Assembly: GCA_007844125.1 (NCBI GenBank)
Contig: CM017567.1
Coordinates: 34,544,111-34,608,110 of the forward strand
DNA: 64,000 bases
From: Sinonovacula constricta
Taxonomy: Eukaryota; Mollusca; Bivalvia; Cardiida; Solecurtidae
Direction: 5' to 3'
A program made the position numbers and the translations under genes. The notes below the pieces were generated by a model. That model did not search any database. It saw only the letters and a program-made list of their open reading frames with translations, and was not told where the DNA came from. Positions 36,311 to 48,444 of this stretch are shown here, piece after piece (within the stretch, counting starts at the first letter, position 1; each line of letters starts with the position of its first letter).

Positions 36311-37141
36311 CTTTGTACATATAAATGTGCATTTCATCATAAATTTATAAGATCGATAACAAAACGTTCTTAAATTTCGGTCGTAAGATCTCTCCTAATT
36401 GAGCTTCAACAAATAATCGTACGTGCGGAAATCGCTGATGATGCAAGTTTAACAAAATGCAAAATTGCAGAAACGGTAAAATTCAATCAATTCTTCATTA
36501 GAACGACAATCCAGCGAGTTTTGTCCGTCACGGAATACCCGTTCTTTTGTTGTTAAACGTCGTTGATTTAACGCTAAAAGTAACGCCGCCAAGTTGTTTA
36601 TTGTTGTGTTTTTTATCTTAGGACCGCCCAAAAGCTCTTTTAGGATTTCGCTCTGAGAGCGATTTTCCGAAATACTAATGAAACGCTCTAAACAATGAAA
36701 ATCTTTCTAATGAGAGACAAACGATCTAAGATTTATAATGAAACGCACCCACAAACAGTACAAGTAACCATGTGTTGTCCAACAAGTCAGTAGAACAAGT
36801 ATAGGCCTACATGACGTTACATTGTAACACAATTGATATAGTATGCATTACATGCACCAAAAGGATCGAAACTGAAAAACCAAAATGAATATTTTGTTGA
36901 AATATCACTGCTTACTGCTTTTTTATTTGTCATGATTCAACTATACAGGCTGGACGACTCGAAGGTAGTAAGTTTGACAAAGTAATTATAATTAACATTT
37001 TTATATATGAAATCATAGGCCATTTATGCGTTAAATAACTAGTATGAACTATATCGTGAGTTATTTATGCATGATGCCTGGAAAACAAACTTCAAACATT
37101 TGCACATGTAGAATTGGTTAATCAGTTTTTGTAAACATTAC

Positions 37142-37358
37142 CTTAAATTCTCAAGTTGAGAGCGCAAGTTATCTTGTTTAGTTACATCGTCTGGCTTTAT
37201 GATGTATATGTTGTTCGGCGGGACCAGATAGGGGTCGGACATGCCATCCTCGACTTGACACGGGTACACGGGTAGCGTGGTAAACGAGACAGTCTCACTC
37301 GGCGTAGTACTTCCATTGACTTGTGGCGAAACCGGTGGTGGGGTGATTCCGCTGCCAG
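37142..37358 (-). CDS. Exon 15: long Pro/Thr linker and start of A module 5
   Basis: Length 217, phase 1 in and 2 out, residues 969-1041. The linker is Pro-, Ser- and Thr-rich but not a tandem repeat (SGITPPPVSPQVNGS). Then come the opening cysteine (YPC), GMSDPYLVPPNNIYI and ENLR. One NGS sequon is present. The acceptor is GACAG and the donor GTAATG. The next intron (36311-37141) shows nothing recognisable. Confidence 0.87.
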
Positions 37359-38879
37359 CTGTCAATGTTGGTAATGGAAGTAAATAAATAGGTTTGCAAA
37401 TTACCTTTTCAAGCGGTAACTGATGCTTTTTTCTGTTTTGTCGATATCAGTTTTTCGCTGTCATTGCAGATTCACCGTCAATGATTTTAATTCCGTTCAT
37501 ATAGAGCCTAAGTGTTATAAATATGTTTGTTTAGCTGGTTCGTTAGTTGCGATTTCCCAGCAATCCTCGAGTCATCTGTAATCGATGTTCACTTGAAGAA
37601 GACATAGTGCTACCCTCAATGTGGTAGTATTCTTGTGCCATTCGTTATTTAATGTGTCACAGGGATAACAGAACCCATGTTCTGAACGAACATTTTTTTT
37701 TACAATTTCCTCAGATATGTGAGGCTGCATATTGTTTTTTACTTAAACGGTATTGTTTTTGAACAAACAGGTTTTCTTTTGGGCCATTTTAATAAGAAAT
37801 ATAAGGCAGACTTCGTTTCTAAAGAAAACATGTCTAATAAAAAAATGAAGATCTAATAAAGTCCATTTAACAACTCGTCAAACGTTGTTATATATCAAAT
37901 TAATTGTATTGATACAAGCAACAGATTTTCGTAATTAATATTCTGTTGTATATATTACCCGTATTATTAAAAGTCATATGCAAAAGATTTCAGTTTTGGA
38001 ATGTCTTATTTCCACATGGTTAAAATGGCAACACCAAACTACAAGTTTAATAAAGAAGTCATTAGTACGCACAGAAATCATCGCGTGTATAAATACTGAC
38101 ATGATTATCTTCCCCTATCTGTGACGTAAGCACCGACCTACGTACCACTTGGTCTATTCACGCTGGCAAACAAAATATCTACGAACCTCGAAATACAGGT
38201 TTCGGAACTTACTGTAGATTTCTTTGTAACGCGGGCCGGCGAACTCCAGCGTTCACCCATCCTTACACTAACCACACTAACCGTTGCTTAACCAAGCAAA
38301 TTTCTTTAGGCAACCACGTAGCTTAACAGTTTACCCAGAAGCGAGACTGGTTTGAAGTGCGTATATATCTACAACTATGGTCGTTCCATTATTTTCCCCT
38401 TCGAAAAGTCTCGTACCCGTCTGCGTATTTTTTAAATGTTAATGTTACGACAAACAACGTGGAACAAGGTAACTTAAGGTTATAACGTTATATATAGATT
38501 TAATTTTCAAGATAAAATCGCTGCAGCAAATTTTTATGACATAGATAATGTTTGTTTGTTCATAGTTATTATCGCTTTTTTAATGGGTTAACGAAACTAT
38601 TTCTTTAAAAGTGATCAAACTGCCTCTATTCACTTTTAGTAATTCGCGACATGAATATTTTCCGAAATGTTCTGTAGAGTTTCAAGAGCGTTCGTATTAT
38701 CCTGTGACCCGCATTTATGCGTTAATGTCTTAAAATTATGATTCCCCCTTACAGGTCACTACCAAACTATTATGCACTATGTAAAGGGCATTGGTAACTG
38801 TCCCTACGAAATTTCCAGTCCAGTAACATACATCAGCATTTAGCAAGACGTTAAACAAATTCTTGTAATTTTCCGATAA

Positions 38880-38995
38880 TTCGACATGTTATACACAGAG
38901 AAGCACTATATCTGCTTCAAGTGGACACCACCTAACTGAAATACTGTTGGTCTAACGGTAAATCCCTTAAATAAACAAATGAAACCAGTGATAGT
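38880..38995 (+). mobile_element. SINE 3' fragment
   Basis: Contains GCTTCAAGTGGACACCACCT and ends with AAATAAACAAATGAAA. These match, in opposite orientation, the 3' part of the SINE at 47228-47535 (CCACTTGAAGCAGATATAGT with an AAACAAAT-type tail). A second, more degenerate fragment lies near 37580-37680. Confidence 0.5.
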
Positions 38996-39641
38996 CCATA
39001 TCGCATCGCAACAAGATAAAAGCTCCATATCTACATAACAGTATCATCATAGATATTGAAGTCATTCTTCCATATGTACTGGTCACTTATCAGAAAAAAT
39101 ACATATACCTAAAATACTAATAAGCTGTTTACACAATACTAAAATCGAAATATAACGTTCATGTTTTAAATATTTATTAAACGCTGTTTAATTTTACTAA
39201 AGATAATAGACATTATTATATTACCTTTATTATACTATTATCATGAAACAATTTTTTTATGACAAAATATAACACGAACTTAAATTTCTCCATTTTCACA
39301 CATAAAATATCGTGTACATTGAACACTCTGATCATAAAATAATATTTGTGTTATTCTGATTACATATCATTCCACTTATATTTACTGAACCATTGCAGGC
39401 TAATTTTGAACTTATCATAAAGCAACTCAATCTTAGGCAAAGGACAACATTGCTAAGATGTGTTTATGAGCTCAATATTATTCCCTTAAAAACTTTTAAA
39501 AGAAAATAGTTGCATTGGTTCTGCCTGCAATAAACGGGCCTTTAAACGTTGTCATTAAAAAGGCCAGCGTAGGCGCTACAGTAACAGAAAATAAGGAACA
39601 AGGTAAATATATGATCAAATTTAGCAAAATCAGCTATTTAC

Positions 39642-39804
39642 TTGATACACAGGACATCAGGATAACACCCGTGATGGAGACGGTAGTTGAGGATGTGTCG
39701 GGATACAAAATGAAACGCACGATTACTGAGGAAACATCGGGGATACCAGTTGTGTGGTTGGCTTGTACGCTGCCGCCAACAACGTTAGCTGAGAGACTCA
39801 CATC
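39642..39804 (-). CDS. Exon 14: B module 1, second half
   Basis: Length 163, phase 0 in and 1 out, residues 915-969. It contains NVVGGSVQANHTTG and the end VSITGVILMSCVS, with a closing cysteine but without the usual C-x-G ending. The acceptor is TTTCAG and the donor GTAAAT. The next intron (37359-39641) contains SINE-like fragments near 37540-37680 and 38880-38995. Confidence 0.84.
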
Positions 39805-40027
39805 CTGAAAAAAAGAGTTGGGCGTTATGTGTTGATTGTACACCGCTTGTCAGACTGCAGGAGATCTTACTATAAAATATGACAATAATAAGAATTATGC
39901 AAATTATTACAAACCTGAAAGATTATTGGTTAAACATTCAACATTCAATTTTCGACAATGAAAACTTACAACCACCGTGCGAAAAAGTTAAAAAGTTAAA
40001 TGTACAGTAGTTTTATAAAATGTCTTT

Positions 40028-40032
<5 letters not shown>

Positions 40033-40059
<27 letters not shown>
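40033..40059. repeat. AT microsatellite
   Basis: About thirteen AT units in the intron between exons 13 and 14. Confidence 0.9.
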
Positions 40060-40064
<5 letters not shown>

Positions 40065-40184
40065 AGTGTCTCATTTAAAAGTATAACAGCATGTAACTAT
40101 ATTATATTATTATATTTGACCTCTATAATCCAGAGGAGAAGTGTACTTTGGAATAAGTAGTTAGGTATGTATGGACGACCCTAC

Positions 40185-40417
40185 CGTGCGGTTGGGCGAT
40201 ACGAATGTAAAGATGACGTTCTTTACATTATTCGATACATTCATTCCCGCTGCAAACATTCTCGTGGTTGAATTCAATGTGATACTGAGGTAAGATACGC
40301 TGTCAGTGTTAAGGACCAAGGGATTCGAGCTTGTTGGAGGAGCAGTCGCGATGCTGTTGTTTTTGTCCGTGCCGAAATTGGATAGATCACTTTCGGCCAT
40401 CACGCTGTGGCTACATT
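40185..40417 (-). CDS. Exon 13: B module 1, first half
   Basis: Length 233, phase 1 in and 0 out, residues 837-914. It opens ECSHSVMAESDLSNFG and ends VKNVIFTFVSPNRT. B modules need only two exons because the first exon covers what exons 1 and 2 of an A module cover. NNS, NST and NRT sequons are present. There is no GM-x-IP motif, so relation to the A modules rests on the flanking cysteines, phase pattern and length. The acceptor is AACAG and the donor GTAGGG. The next intron (39805-40184) contains an AT dinucleotide run at about 40033-40059. Confidence 0.84.
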
Positions 40418-40724
40418 CTGTTCAATGTATCAAAAAAGGTTGAAAAGAAATGAATAATCGAATCATGGAAGTTTGTAACTCTATTCGACAATTTTGTAGA
40501 GAAAACAGGTTTCCATATTTTAGCAGTAGTAGAATTTCTTGATTACGACCTTGGCACATAGTTTTTCGGGGGTTTTTTTTAACAAACAAATGATATTAAT
40601 GGCATCATCTTATTGAGTTGATTATTTAAAATGTTTACATTTATTAAAAGTAAATGCAAGTTTTTTTATGCATTGTTTAAAATTCCTTCGGGTCTACCTT
40701 TACAAGAGGAGATTATTTTCTTAC

Positions 40725-40848
40725 CGTAACAGATTCGAATGTCCAGCTGGAACGAGGCATTCCCACTTCCAGATCTCGTGACAGTAATACTGACTTGGTT
40801 GACCTTCGTGGCATTGAAAAACTCTGCTGTGTCGTATGGCTGTAGTAC
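40725..40848 (-). CDS. Exon 12: A module 4, C-terminal segment
   Basis: Length 124, phase 0 in and 1 out, residues 796-837. It contains YDTAEFFNATKVNQVSITVT and ends FQLDIRICYG, with NAT and NAS sequons. The acceptor is CACAG and the donor GTAAGA. The 307-base intron 40418-40724 shows nothing notable. Confidence 0.87.
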
Positions 40849-41104
40849 CTGTGTTTATTAGAACATATTTTAAATAAAGTATTAAATGTAATGCAAAAGT
40901 CAAAAAATTATTTTAGCAATGCCGGAGGAAGTTATTTAAATCATTAAGTCTGAATGCACTTGTAAAAGTAAATAGTAAATGGTGCCAACATTTGACTATT
41001 TATATTTCAGATAACAGGAGGAAATCATCAACAAAGTCATTGTCTGTCTCAACATTCATATCCTTTTGCAGCTGCTGCTTTCCAAAACGCTGGAGCAATA
41101 TGTA

Positions 41105-42385
41105 TGGTGCTTCATTCCAAAAGGTTAAAGGTACATGCAAGTTGCTCCATTTCAAAAGGTTGAAGGAACATGCAAGTTGCTTCATTTTAAAAGCTAGAAG
41201 GAACATGATGCAAGTTGCTTCATTTCAAAAGGTTGAAGAAACATGCAAGTTGCTTCATTTCAAAAGGTTGAAGAAACATGCAAGTTGCTTCATTTCAAAA
41301 GGTTGAAGGAACATGCAAGTTGCTTCATTTTTAAAAGGTTGAAGGAACATGCAAGTTGCTTCATTTCAAAAGGTTAGGGAACATGCAAGTTGCTTTATTT
41401 CAAAAGGTTGAAGGAACATGCAAGTTGCTTCATTTCAAAAGGTTGAAGGAACATGCAAGTCGCTTCGTGCAAAAAGGTTAAAGGAACATGCAAGTTGCTT
41501 CATTCCAAAAGGTTGAAGGCACATGCATGTTGCTTCAATTCAAAAGGTTGAGGTAACATGTATGGTGCTTCATTTCAAAAAGTTAAGGTAACCTGTATGT
41601 TGCTTCGTTGCAAAATGTTGAAGGAACATGTAGGTTGCTTCGTTGCAAAAGCTTGAAGGAACATGCAAATTGCTCCATTTTAAAAGGTTGAAGAAACATG
41701 CAAGTTGCTTCATTCCAAAAGGTTGAGGTAAAATGTATGGCGCTTCATTTCAAAAGGTTGAGGTAACGTGTATGTTGCTTCGTTGCAAAAGGTTGAAGGA
41801 ACATGTAGATTGCTTCACTCCAAAAGATTGACGAACATGTAGGTTGCTTTACTCCAAAAAGTTTAAGGACCATGCAAGTTTCTTCACTCTAAAAGGTTGA
41901 GGTAACATGTATGGTGCTTCATTTTAAAAGGTTGAAGGAACATGCAAGTTGCTTCATTCAAAAAGGTTGAAGGAACATGCAAGTTGCTTCATTCCAAAAG
42001 GTTAAAGGAACATTTAGGTTGCTTCACTCCAAAAGGTTGAAAGAACATGTAGGTTGCTTTACTTCAAAAGGTTGAAGGAACATGCAAGATGCTTCATTTC
42101 AAAAGGTAAAAGGAACATTTAGGTTGCTTTACTCCAAAAGGTTGAAAGAACATGTAGGTTGCTTTACTTCAAAAGGTTGAAGGAACATGCAAGTTGCTTC
42201 ACTCCAAAAGGTTAAAGGAATATTTAGGTTGCTTCACTACAAAAGGTTGAAAGAACATGTAGGTTGCTTCACTCCAAAAAATGAAAGAACATGTAGGTTG
42301 CTTCACTCCAAAAGGTTGAAAGAACATGTAGGTTGCTTCACTCCAAAAGGTTGAAAGAACATGCAAGTTGCTTCAGTATAAAAGA
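41105..42385. repeat. 35-bp minisatellite
   Basis: About 36 units of AAAAGGTTGAAGGAACATGC plus AAGTTGCTTCATTTC, in the intron between exons 11 and 12. Variants with TGTAGGTTGCTTCACTCC cluster on the right side. Confidence 0.92.
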
Positions 42386-42409
42386 CTTCAGTCCCTTTTG
42401 GGGGAAAAT

Positions 42410-42890
42410 GTTATGAAACACTATACTTTGAGGCGATGTATTTAAAGACAAAATTGAACAATGGATGAAAAGGTATCACTTAGGTGAGCTTAAAACTTCA
42501 TTTCTCTAAGAAAAATACAATCCATGCGATAAACAAAGTAAAACATTTTAATTGACTGAACGCGAAAATAAACAGCTCACTTGTAAAATATTATTAAAGG
42601 ATCCATTACTTGTTGCTATGCATGGAGTCATTTAGATTTTGCTTCCATGCTCCAGTTATAATTAATATTCTGAGGTTTATCCAAGAGCTGGTTTAGTGCG
42701 CTACACCGAGCCTGCATCTCCATCCCTTCTCGTCTCGAGCACGTTATAGATTATTACGATGATTGTGCTAGAAATACTAGTTTTTCGCAGTTAATAAATG
42801 CTTATCTTTAAACTTAATCACGATAATAGAAATATGCACATTTATGGTCTATATATTTGAAGTATAAGGAACATAACTTAAGTACGTTTA
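42410..42890. repeat. Dispersed repeat, copy 1
   Basis: Shares long imperfect similarity with 46360-46840, including the identical piece GCTAGAAATACTAGTTTTTC. Present in two introns that are not equivalent in the module structure, so more likely a mobile or dispersed element than a relic of module duplication. Confidence 0.65.
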
Positions 42891-43978
42891 ATACTGTCAT
42901 TTCGCTGATTATTCTTTTAAATAAAAATAAGGAAAGAAATAGCCCAACGTTTTGTCCATAATTATTGTGTATAATTACAATAGATAAAATAAACTTCTGC
43001 GAAAACTTCAAGCTGTCAGTGATTTTTAGAACAAGACTCGGTTGACATACCTCCACGTCGAGGTCAAGTGGCTTCAATTTTCGTTTATATACTCAAAAGG
43101 CTTTGTTGAACACAAAATAGTCACTTCAAACTGCAATGAACACAACCTACGGTGTTGCGTCGGCAAGAAAGGCTTACATTTATTTATTTTTAGTTCACAG
43201 CGGCCGATATCACTTGCCAAGAGCATCGTCCTTACGAAATTAATAAAAACCGACATCTGACCAGTAAGTAAGCCATAGGCAACAGGATCGCCAGTAACAC
43301 CTGACGGACACACAAAAACATGTCCCACAAATACGCGGTCATGTAAGTGCAGCGACAGACTTACAGGCTCCAAGATTACGGTGACCGAGGAACGACTATG
43401 ATGTCATTACAAAAAAGGGGACAAGCGAGTACGAGTTAAGGCATACCTGTATAGTTGGTGACTTGTAACCCTCAAAAATATCGCGAAACATTTGATAACA
43501 AAAGTAAGCGTTACCAAACTGTTATTTTATTATTTAATGTGAATAGAAACTGGGTTATATTTATTAATTATTAATCATTTAATATGACCGGTAAACCTCT
43601 GAATTTATTTGCTGTGTGGCGTGATTATCGATCGAAGCAATTTGAAAGTAAAGATTTGAACTTTTAGTGCGATTTTACTATTTAGTATTGGAGTGATTAA
43701 AATTAAAGCGAAATGTATACACGATAACGTCATGTTTTATGCAAAACAGGAACAGTACTTTTATTTGGGAATTGATTTTGGATTTTTTTAAATTATAATC
43801 GCCATTATAACGGCGGCGGTGATTAGGTACAATACGGTATACGGTGTCCTCTGGAATTTCTATCAATATGAGTCGTCACAATGGTTGTGCGTAATGACCT
43901 TGCGTCAGCATTTTAAAGTAACCCAATATATAAAGACAGCTAAGACGAAAATCATGAACATAAATAATACAAACAAAC

Positions 43979-44138
43979 CTCCTGAACGGTCTGGCTACCC
44001 TGAACGTATTTCACGGTGAAGTTGGCGATGCCTTGCGGAGAAATGAGCTGCACACTACCGAGGTAGATATTGACAGGGAACTCAATTTTCACAAGTACGG
44101 AGTCTTCATTTGAATTCAGTGTAAACGGGGAATTGGAG
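43979..44138 (-). CDS. Exon 11: A module 4, middle segment
   Basis: Length 160, phase 2 in and 0 out, residues 742-795. It starts RSNSPFTLNSNED, then VLVKIEFPVNIYLGSVQL and VKYVQGSQTVQE, with an NFT sequon. It is three codons shorter than the other middle exons. The acceptor is TTGCAG and the donor GTTTGT. The next intron (40849-43978) carries the 35-bp minisatellite and a dispersed repeat. Confidence 0.86.
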
Positions 44139-44901
44139 CTGCAATGGCGACATGTTTTTCGTAATTATTTTGATATAGCATGAACAAGACATACTATAGC
44201 ATAGTAGCATATTAGACAGCAGTATCTACATAGAGAAACACACGTAGAAACAGGAGTATCCTGAACGATAACAAGAAAGAACACGGAAGTGGGACATCAA
44301 AGGCGCAAAGAGCATGCGCTTTAAACAAGAAGATGATTATCTTGGAAAGTAAACAATCTCCTAAACTGTCGATTTATAACATAAATATGTGTGAGTCACG
44401 AACCGTAGCTCTGATTGAAACTAGACCATCTGTTACCTTGCCTTCTTCCTTGTCTGCTACATCAGTAATACTAGCAGCACTGTTAACATCAGCATACTAG
44501 TTGAGTTTTTTTTTTCTTATTAAACTGTGCCACGCCAAACAGCTGCGAATTCCAACCAATGTTTTCTTTATAAATGCAAGCTATGCATTATTGGTGCTTG
44601 CAACACTGATAAAAGTGGAATACTTGGGAAATTCTTTCTCTGAAAAAAATATCTCACAGAACAGTTGCGCTTGCCTGTTATTGCCTGCTACACTATCGTC
44701 CCCATGAATGCATTCCATTAAGAGGCACCGCTGTCGACAGCGACGCCAATTTAACATTTTGCAAGAGACTCAGCATCAATAAAACGATCAGCTTTTGGTC
44801 GGAAATGTCTAGATCTATATCCTCATTATTTTTTGTCTATTCATGATACATTTATACACATCAGGAAAGACATTACAGATCATGTAAATTGTATGGCATA
44901 C

Positions 44902-45064
44902 CGTAGGTCTGATATGCGGGAATCTGTTTTATCTCCATTGACGAAGACTGAATCATTAGGTATGATATAATTGTCCTCCATCCCAGACAACTCCTGACAG
45001 GGAGGCGGGCTTGGTGTTGTCGTTGAAGTGGTCGTTGAAGTGGTCGTTGATGTGGTCGTTGTTC
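44902..45064 (-). CDS. Exon 10: Thr/Ser/Pro linker and start of A module 4
   Basis: Length 163, phase 1 in and 2 out, residues 688-742. A linker of four TTTS-type units and SPPP leads to the opening cysteine (PCQE), GMEDNYIIPNDSVFV and the closing SDLR. The 18-base unit in the linker shows how linkers can lengthen by repeat slippage. The acceptor is CGAAG and the donor GTATGC. The next intron (44139-44901) shows nothing recognisable. Confidence 0.87.
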
Positions 45065-46359
45065 CTTCGAAATAAACAAGAACACTGGTTTAAAATATGA
45101 CTTGAAAAGTTAGCTACAGCGAGTGCTTCGACACTTCCTGTTCCCATGGGAACATAATACGCACATTACATGCCAATATAACTAGCACGCATGCAGCGTC
45201 CATGTAAACAATATAAATTATTTAAGAATACCCTTTTATATTTGTTAAACTTTAAACTTTAATTTACTTACATATTTATTATAATGTTTAATATAAATGG
45301 AAGATACGCTGAATACACTGTTATACATGGAATCATTGGGAGCATTGATGTTACATGGAAACGTGATTAAGATGATGGATGTATATATCTTGGATATTGA
45401 TGAATATTTACATCGCATCGTAAAAGCAGATTGGATTTGATCAAATAAAGTTTTTCAGTTAAAGATGTTATACGATATTTGAAGACTTTAAAAAGTTGTG
45501 TGAAGAAAACAAATACATTGCCTAGGACATAATTGGGTGCATATTTGTAAAAAGATATACTTCTCAACCCTTTGTTAGTTTATAAGTTGAACAATAACAG
45601 TCAATATATTCTGTAGGGAGAAAAACTATTGTGGTGTAATTAATTGTCTTGACTTTGATAAGATCTAAAAGTTACTATATGTTTTAAATTTTTCGGGAAA
45701 TAGCATGTTAGACGAGAGCATGCATCCGACTCTTGACGGTTCTGAAACTGAACGTGGAATCTATGAAAACGATATAAATGAAATAAACAAGAGGAAAATG
45801 ATGGCAATGAATAAATCAAATGAAGACCATGGCTTCCATTATGCTTTTCAATCCAATCACAATATCAAATGTTCACAACTGTGTGATCACAAGTAACAAA
45901 ACTATCTATTAATATTTCCATGCAGATAAATAGTCTAATAATATTCTGTAAAGGCACTAAACTCTTCTAGTATGTTCACTAGTTTTCTTTTCTAGGACTT
46001 GAACTTGTGACCTATTTTTTATTCCTAATGACACGGTTTCGAACTTATAACATATTTTATGGAACAAAAAAAGTATGGTTAATATTTGGCCTCTTGGCTG
46101 TTAGCAAAGATTTCCTTAAATTTGACCAAGTAACCTACTTTTCGATCGCAAGTGATCCAGTTACGAAGTCATCTAAGATTTTAATGCAGATAGACATTAT
46201 GGCCAATTCCATAAATATTGGGCAAATAACTGTCTCCTCTATGGATTTCTTTTCCAAGTGACCTACTTTATAACAGCGCGTGACCCAGTTAATAACCCAT
46301 CAATGATTTCATGCAGACAATCATTTTGATCAAGTTTGATGAAGATTAAATGAAAACTT

Positions 46360-46840
46360 CAGCCTCTAGACTAGCAAATGTAATCGCCGTTCGAAGGACG
46401 ACGGATGAGGGTGCATCACTCAGATGAGCTAACATAGCATTTCCCTGAGTATACAATCCATGCGATTAACAAGTTTAAAACAATATTATTGACTGATGAT
46501 ATAATAGAATGATGACATAGAATTCCTTTGTTAGGTATTATTGAAGCAGAGTTCGCAGGTTCCATTTGATGTGGCTCTGCTTTGAGACATTAAGGTTTTG
46601 CTAGTTATTTCCATTTATTAATAATATCCCGAGGTCTATCCGAGACTAAGTTTAGCGATACAAAGTGTCTCTCCGTCCACATTTCGGCTGGGGTACGTTA
46701 CAGTTTATTACAATGATTATGCTAGAAATACTAGTTTTTCGCAGTAGTGAATGCTAATCTTTTAACTAAGCCACAATAGCAGAAATGGGATGTATTTAAT
46801 GGACTATATATTTTAAATAAAACATACAAAAGTGCGTTTA
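46360..46840. repeat. Dispersed repeat, copy 2
   Basis: Second copy of the sequence at 42410-42890, in the same orientation, with the identical piece GCTAGAAATACTAGTTTTTC near 46718-46741. Confidence 0.65.
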
Positions 46841-47227
46841 AATCTCATTGGGTTTCCGTTCAGGTACATTTTTGCAAGTGAAGTCGAAATGAGTGCTCTC
46901 TAACCTGCGTGGAGAGTAAATAATTACCGAGCACCTATGTCGTTGGTATAGTACGACAAACACCTGTCAACCAGAGTATTGCAATGAATGAGTAGCAAAG
47001 CATACTTAAAGATCCACTTGGATCAATTTGTGTCAATGCTCATTTAAAACATGTTTAAGTGTCATATTTGTAGAACAAGGTCAAATTTTAATATTTTGAC
47101 TTTTCTTGCATTTAATGTCTTTATACGGCAGAAATAATAATAATAATGATACAGCATTTCCGTATTTTCCTAAATGCATATTATTTCGTGTCAACGTAAT
47201 ATTCTTTTAGCAGTTTTAAAACTAGTT

Positions 47228-47535
47228 GTTTGTTTGTTTATTTGTTTATTGGGTTTATCGTCCCATCAACAGTATTTCAGTTATCTGGAGACGGTGTCCA
47301 CTTGAAGCAGATATAGTGCTGCCTTCACTGTGTATAGCATACCGTGAACACCTGGCATGATACCCACCCAGTCACATTATCCTGACAACGGGCAAACCAG
47401 TCGTGGAACTGCCCTTACATTTGCTTGAGCGTTAGCAAGGGAGCTATACCACTACCATTTTTAACGACTTTGGTATGTCGCGGCCCGGGATCGAACCCGG
47501 AGCCGACGCTCTACCGATTGCGCCAGCAGGTCCGG
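47228..47535 (-). mobile_element. tRNA-derived SINE
   Basis: On the minus strand the right end has a tRNA-like head (CTGGCGCAATCGGTAGAGCG, then GGTTCGATCCCGGGCC, matching A and B boxes of RNA polymerase III promoters). A body of about 200 bases and an AAACAAAT-type tail at the left end follow. The head lacks an anticodon arm, so it is not a working tRNA. Confidence 0.72.
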
Positions 47536-47694
47536 TAAAAATTGGTTGTACGATTATCCTTATGTTGCGTTTGAATTGGCTGCAAACCACTTAACGTGTT
47601 ATGATAATGGGATAAATGAATTAAAAAAGTGGCTGCTTGTAAAGGATAGCCCATTAATTGTAGAGTGAAGTATATAAAATCCCAAATAACCTAC

Positions 47695-47824
47695 CGACAC
47701 AAACTCGTATATCCAGCTTGAATGAACTTAGACCATTGTAAGATGGGTCTCGCTTAACAACAATTATAACCCTTGTAACATTTGCAGCTCCACTGAATCT
47801 TGCTATATCGTCATAATTGTGAGT
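47695..47824 (-). CDS. Exon 9: A module 3, C-terminal segment
   Basis: Length 130, phase 0 in and 1 out, residues 645-688. It contains YDDIARFSGAANVTRVIIVV, an NVT sequon and the end FKLDIRVCVG with the closing cysteine. The acceptor is TTTCAG and the donor GTAGGT. The next intron (45065-47694) holds a full-length-looking tRNA-type SINE and a dispersed repeat that is also present in the intron after exon 11. Confidence 0.87.
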
Positions 47825-48221
47825 CTGAAATGAAATACATGTGTATTTAAACAGCTAAGCACCGTTAGTTAAACAGGTAAACTTCATTTTAATCAATAAA
47901 GGCAAGCAGTTTAACGAAAATTTAGCATTTCATACATATAGATTTTCAATAACGTTTACAAGTATAGAAAATAACGACACTAGCAATTTCAAATAAGCAA
48001 GTGTTTATTATCTAAAAACATGTTAACCATCTTTTTATTAACAGGGATAGTACATATTATAGTATCTTGTCATTTGTGTGTTACACAGCAAGACATTCGT
48101 ATTGACTATTCGCATAAAATTTATCAGTTTGGAACAAGGCTTTGGTCCTGTTTAATATTGTATGTGAATTCGACACACAATTGCAACAATTATTAGAACC
48201 AAGTTTAGATAGAAAACTTAC

Positions 48222-48390
48222 TGTTGGCCCAAACGTTTCATTGCCGATAAAATACTCCACTACAAAGCTCGTTATGCCAATAGGATCTACAAGGCTAACT
48301 TGTCCGAGTACAGTATTCGGTGGAAAGTCAATTTCCATCAAGACGTAGGTTTCCTCAGGATTGAAAGTCAATGGTGCGCCGAACCCCGGT
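48222..48390 (-). CDS. Exon 8: A module 3, middle segment
   Basis: Length 169, phase 2 in and 0 out, residues 588-644. It starts RPGFGAPLTFNPEE, then VLMEIDFPPNTVLGQVSL and ends GNETFGPT, with an NET sequon. The length is identical to exons 2, 5 and 16. The acceptor is AACAG and the donor GTAAGT. The 397-base intron 47825-48221 shows nothing notable. Confidence 0.88.
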
Positions 48391-48444
48391 CTGTTAGGAA
48401 TATATTAATATATGTCATTATGCCCCTATGGCATTTATAATATT

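Noticed and set aside
42410..46840. Intron similarity taken as proof of recent A-module duplication
   Set aside because: The two segments lie in non-equivalent introns, so a dispersed element explains them better.
47473..47535. Possible tRNA gene on the minus strand
   Set aside because: Good A and B boxes but no anticodon arm and attached to a SINE body and tail.
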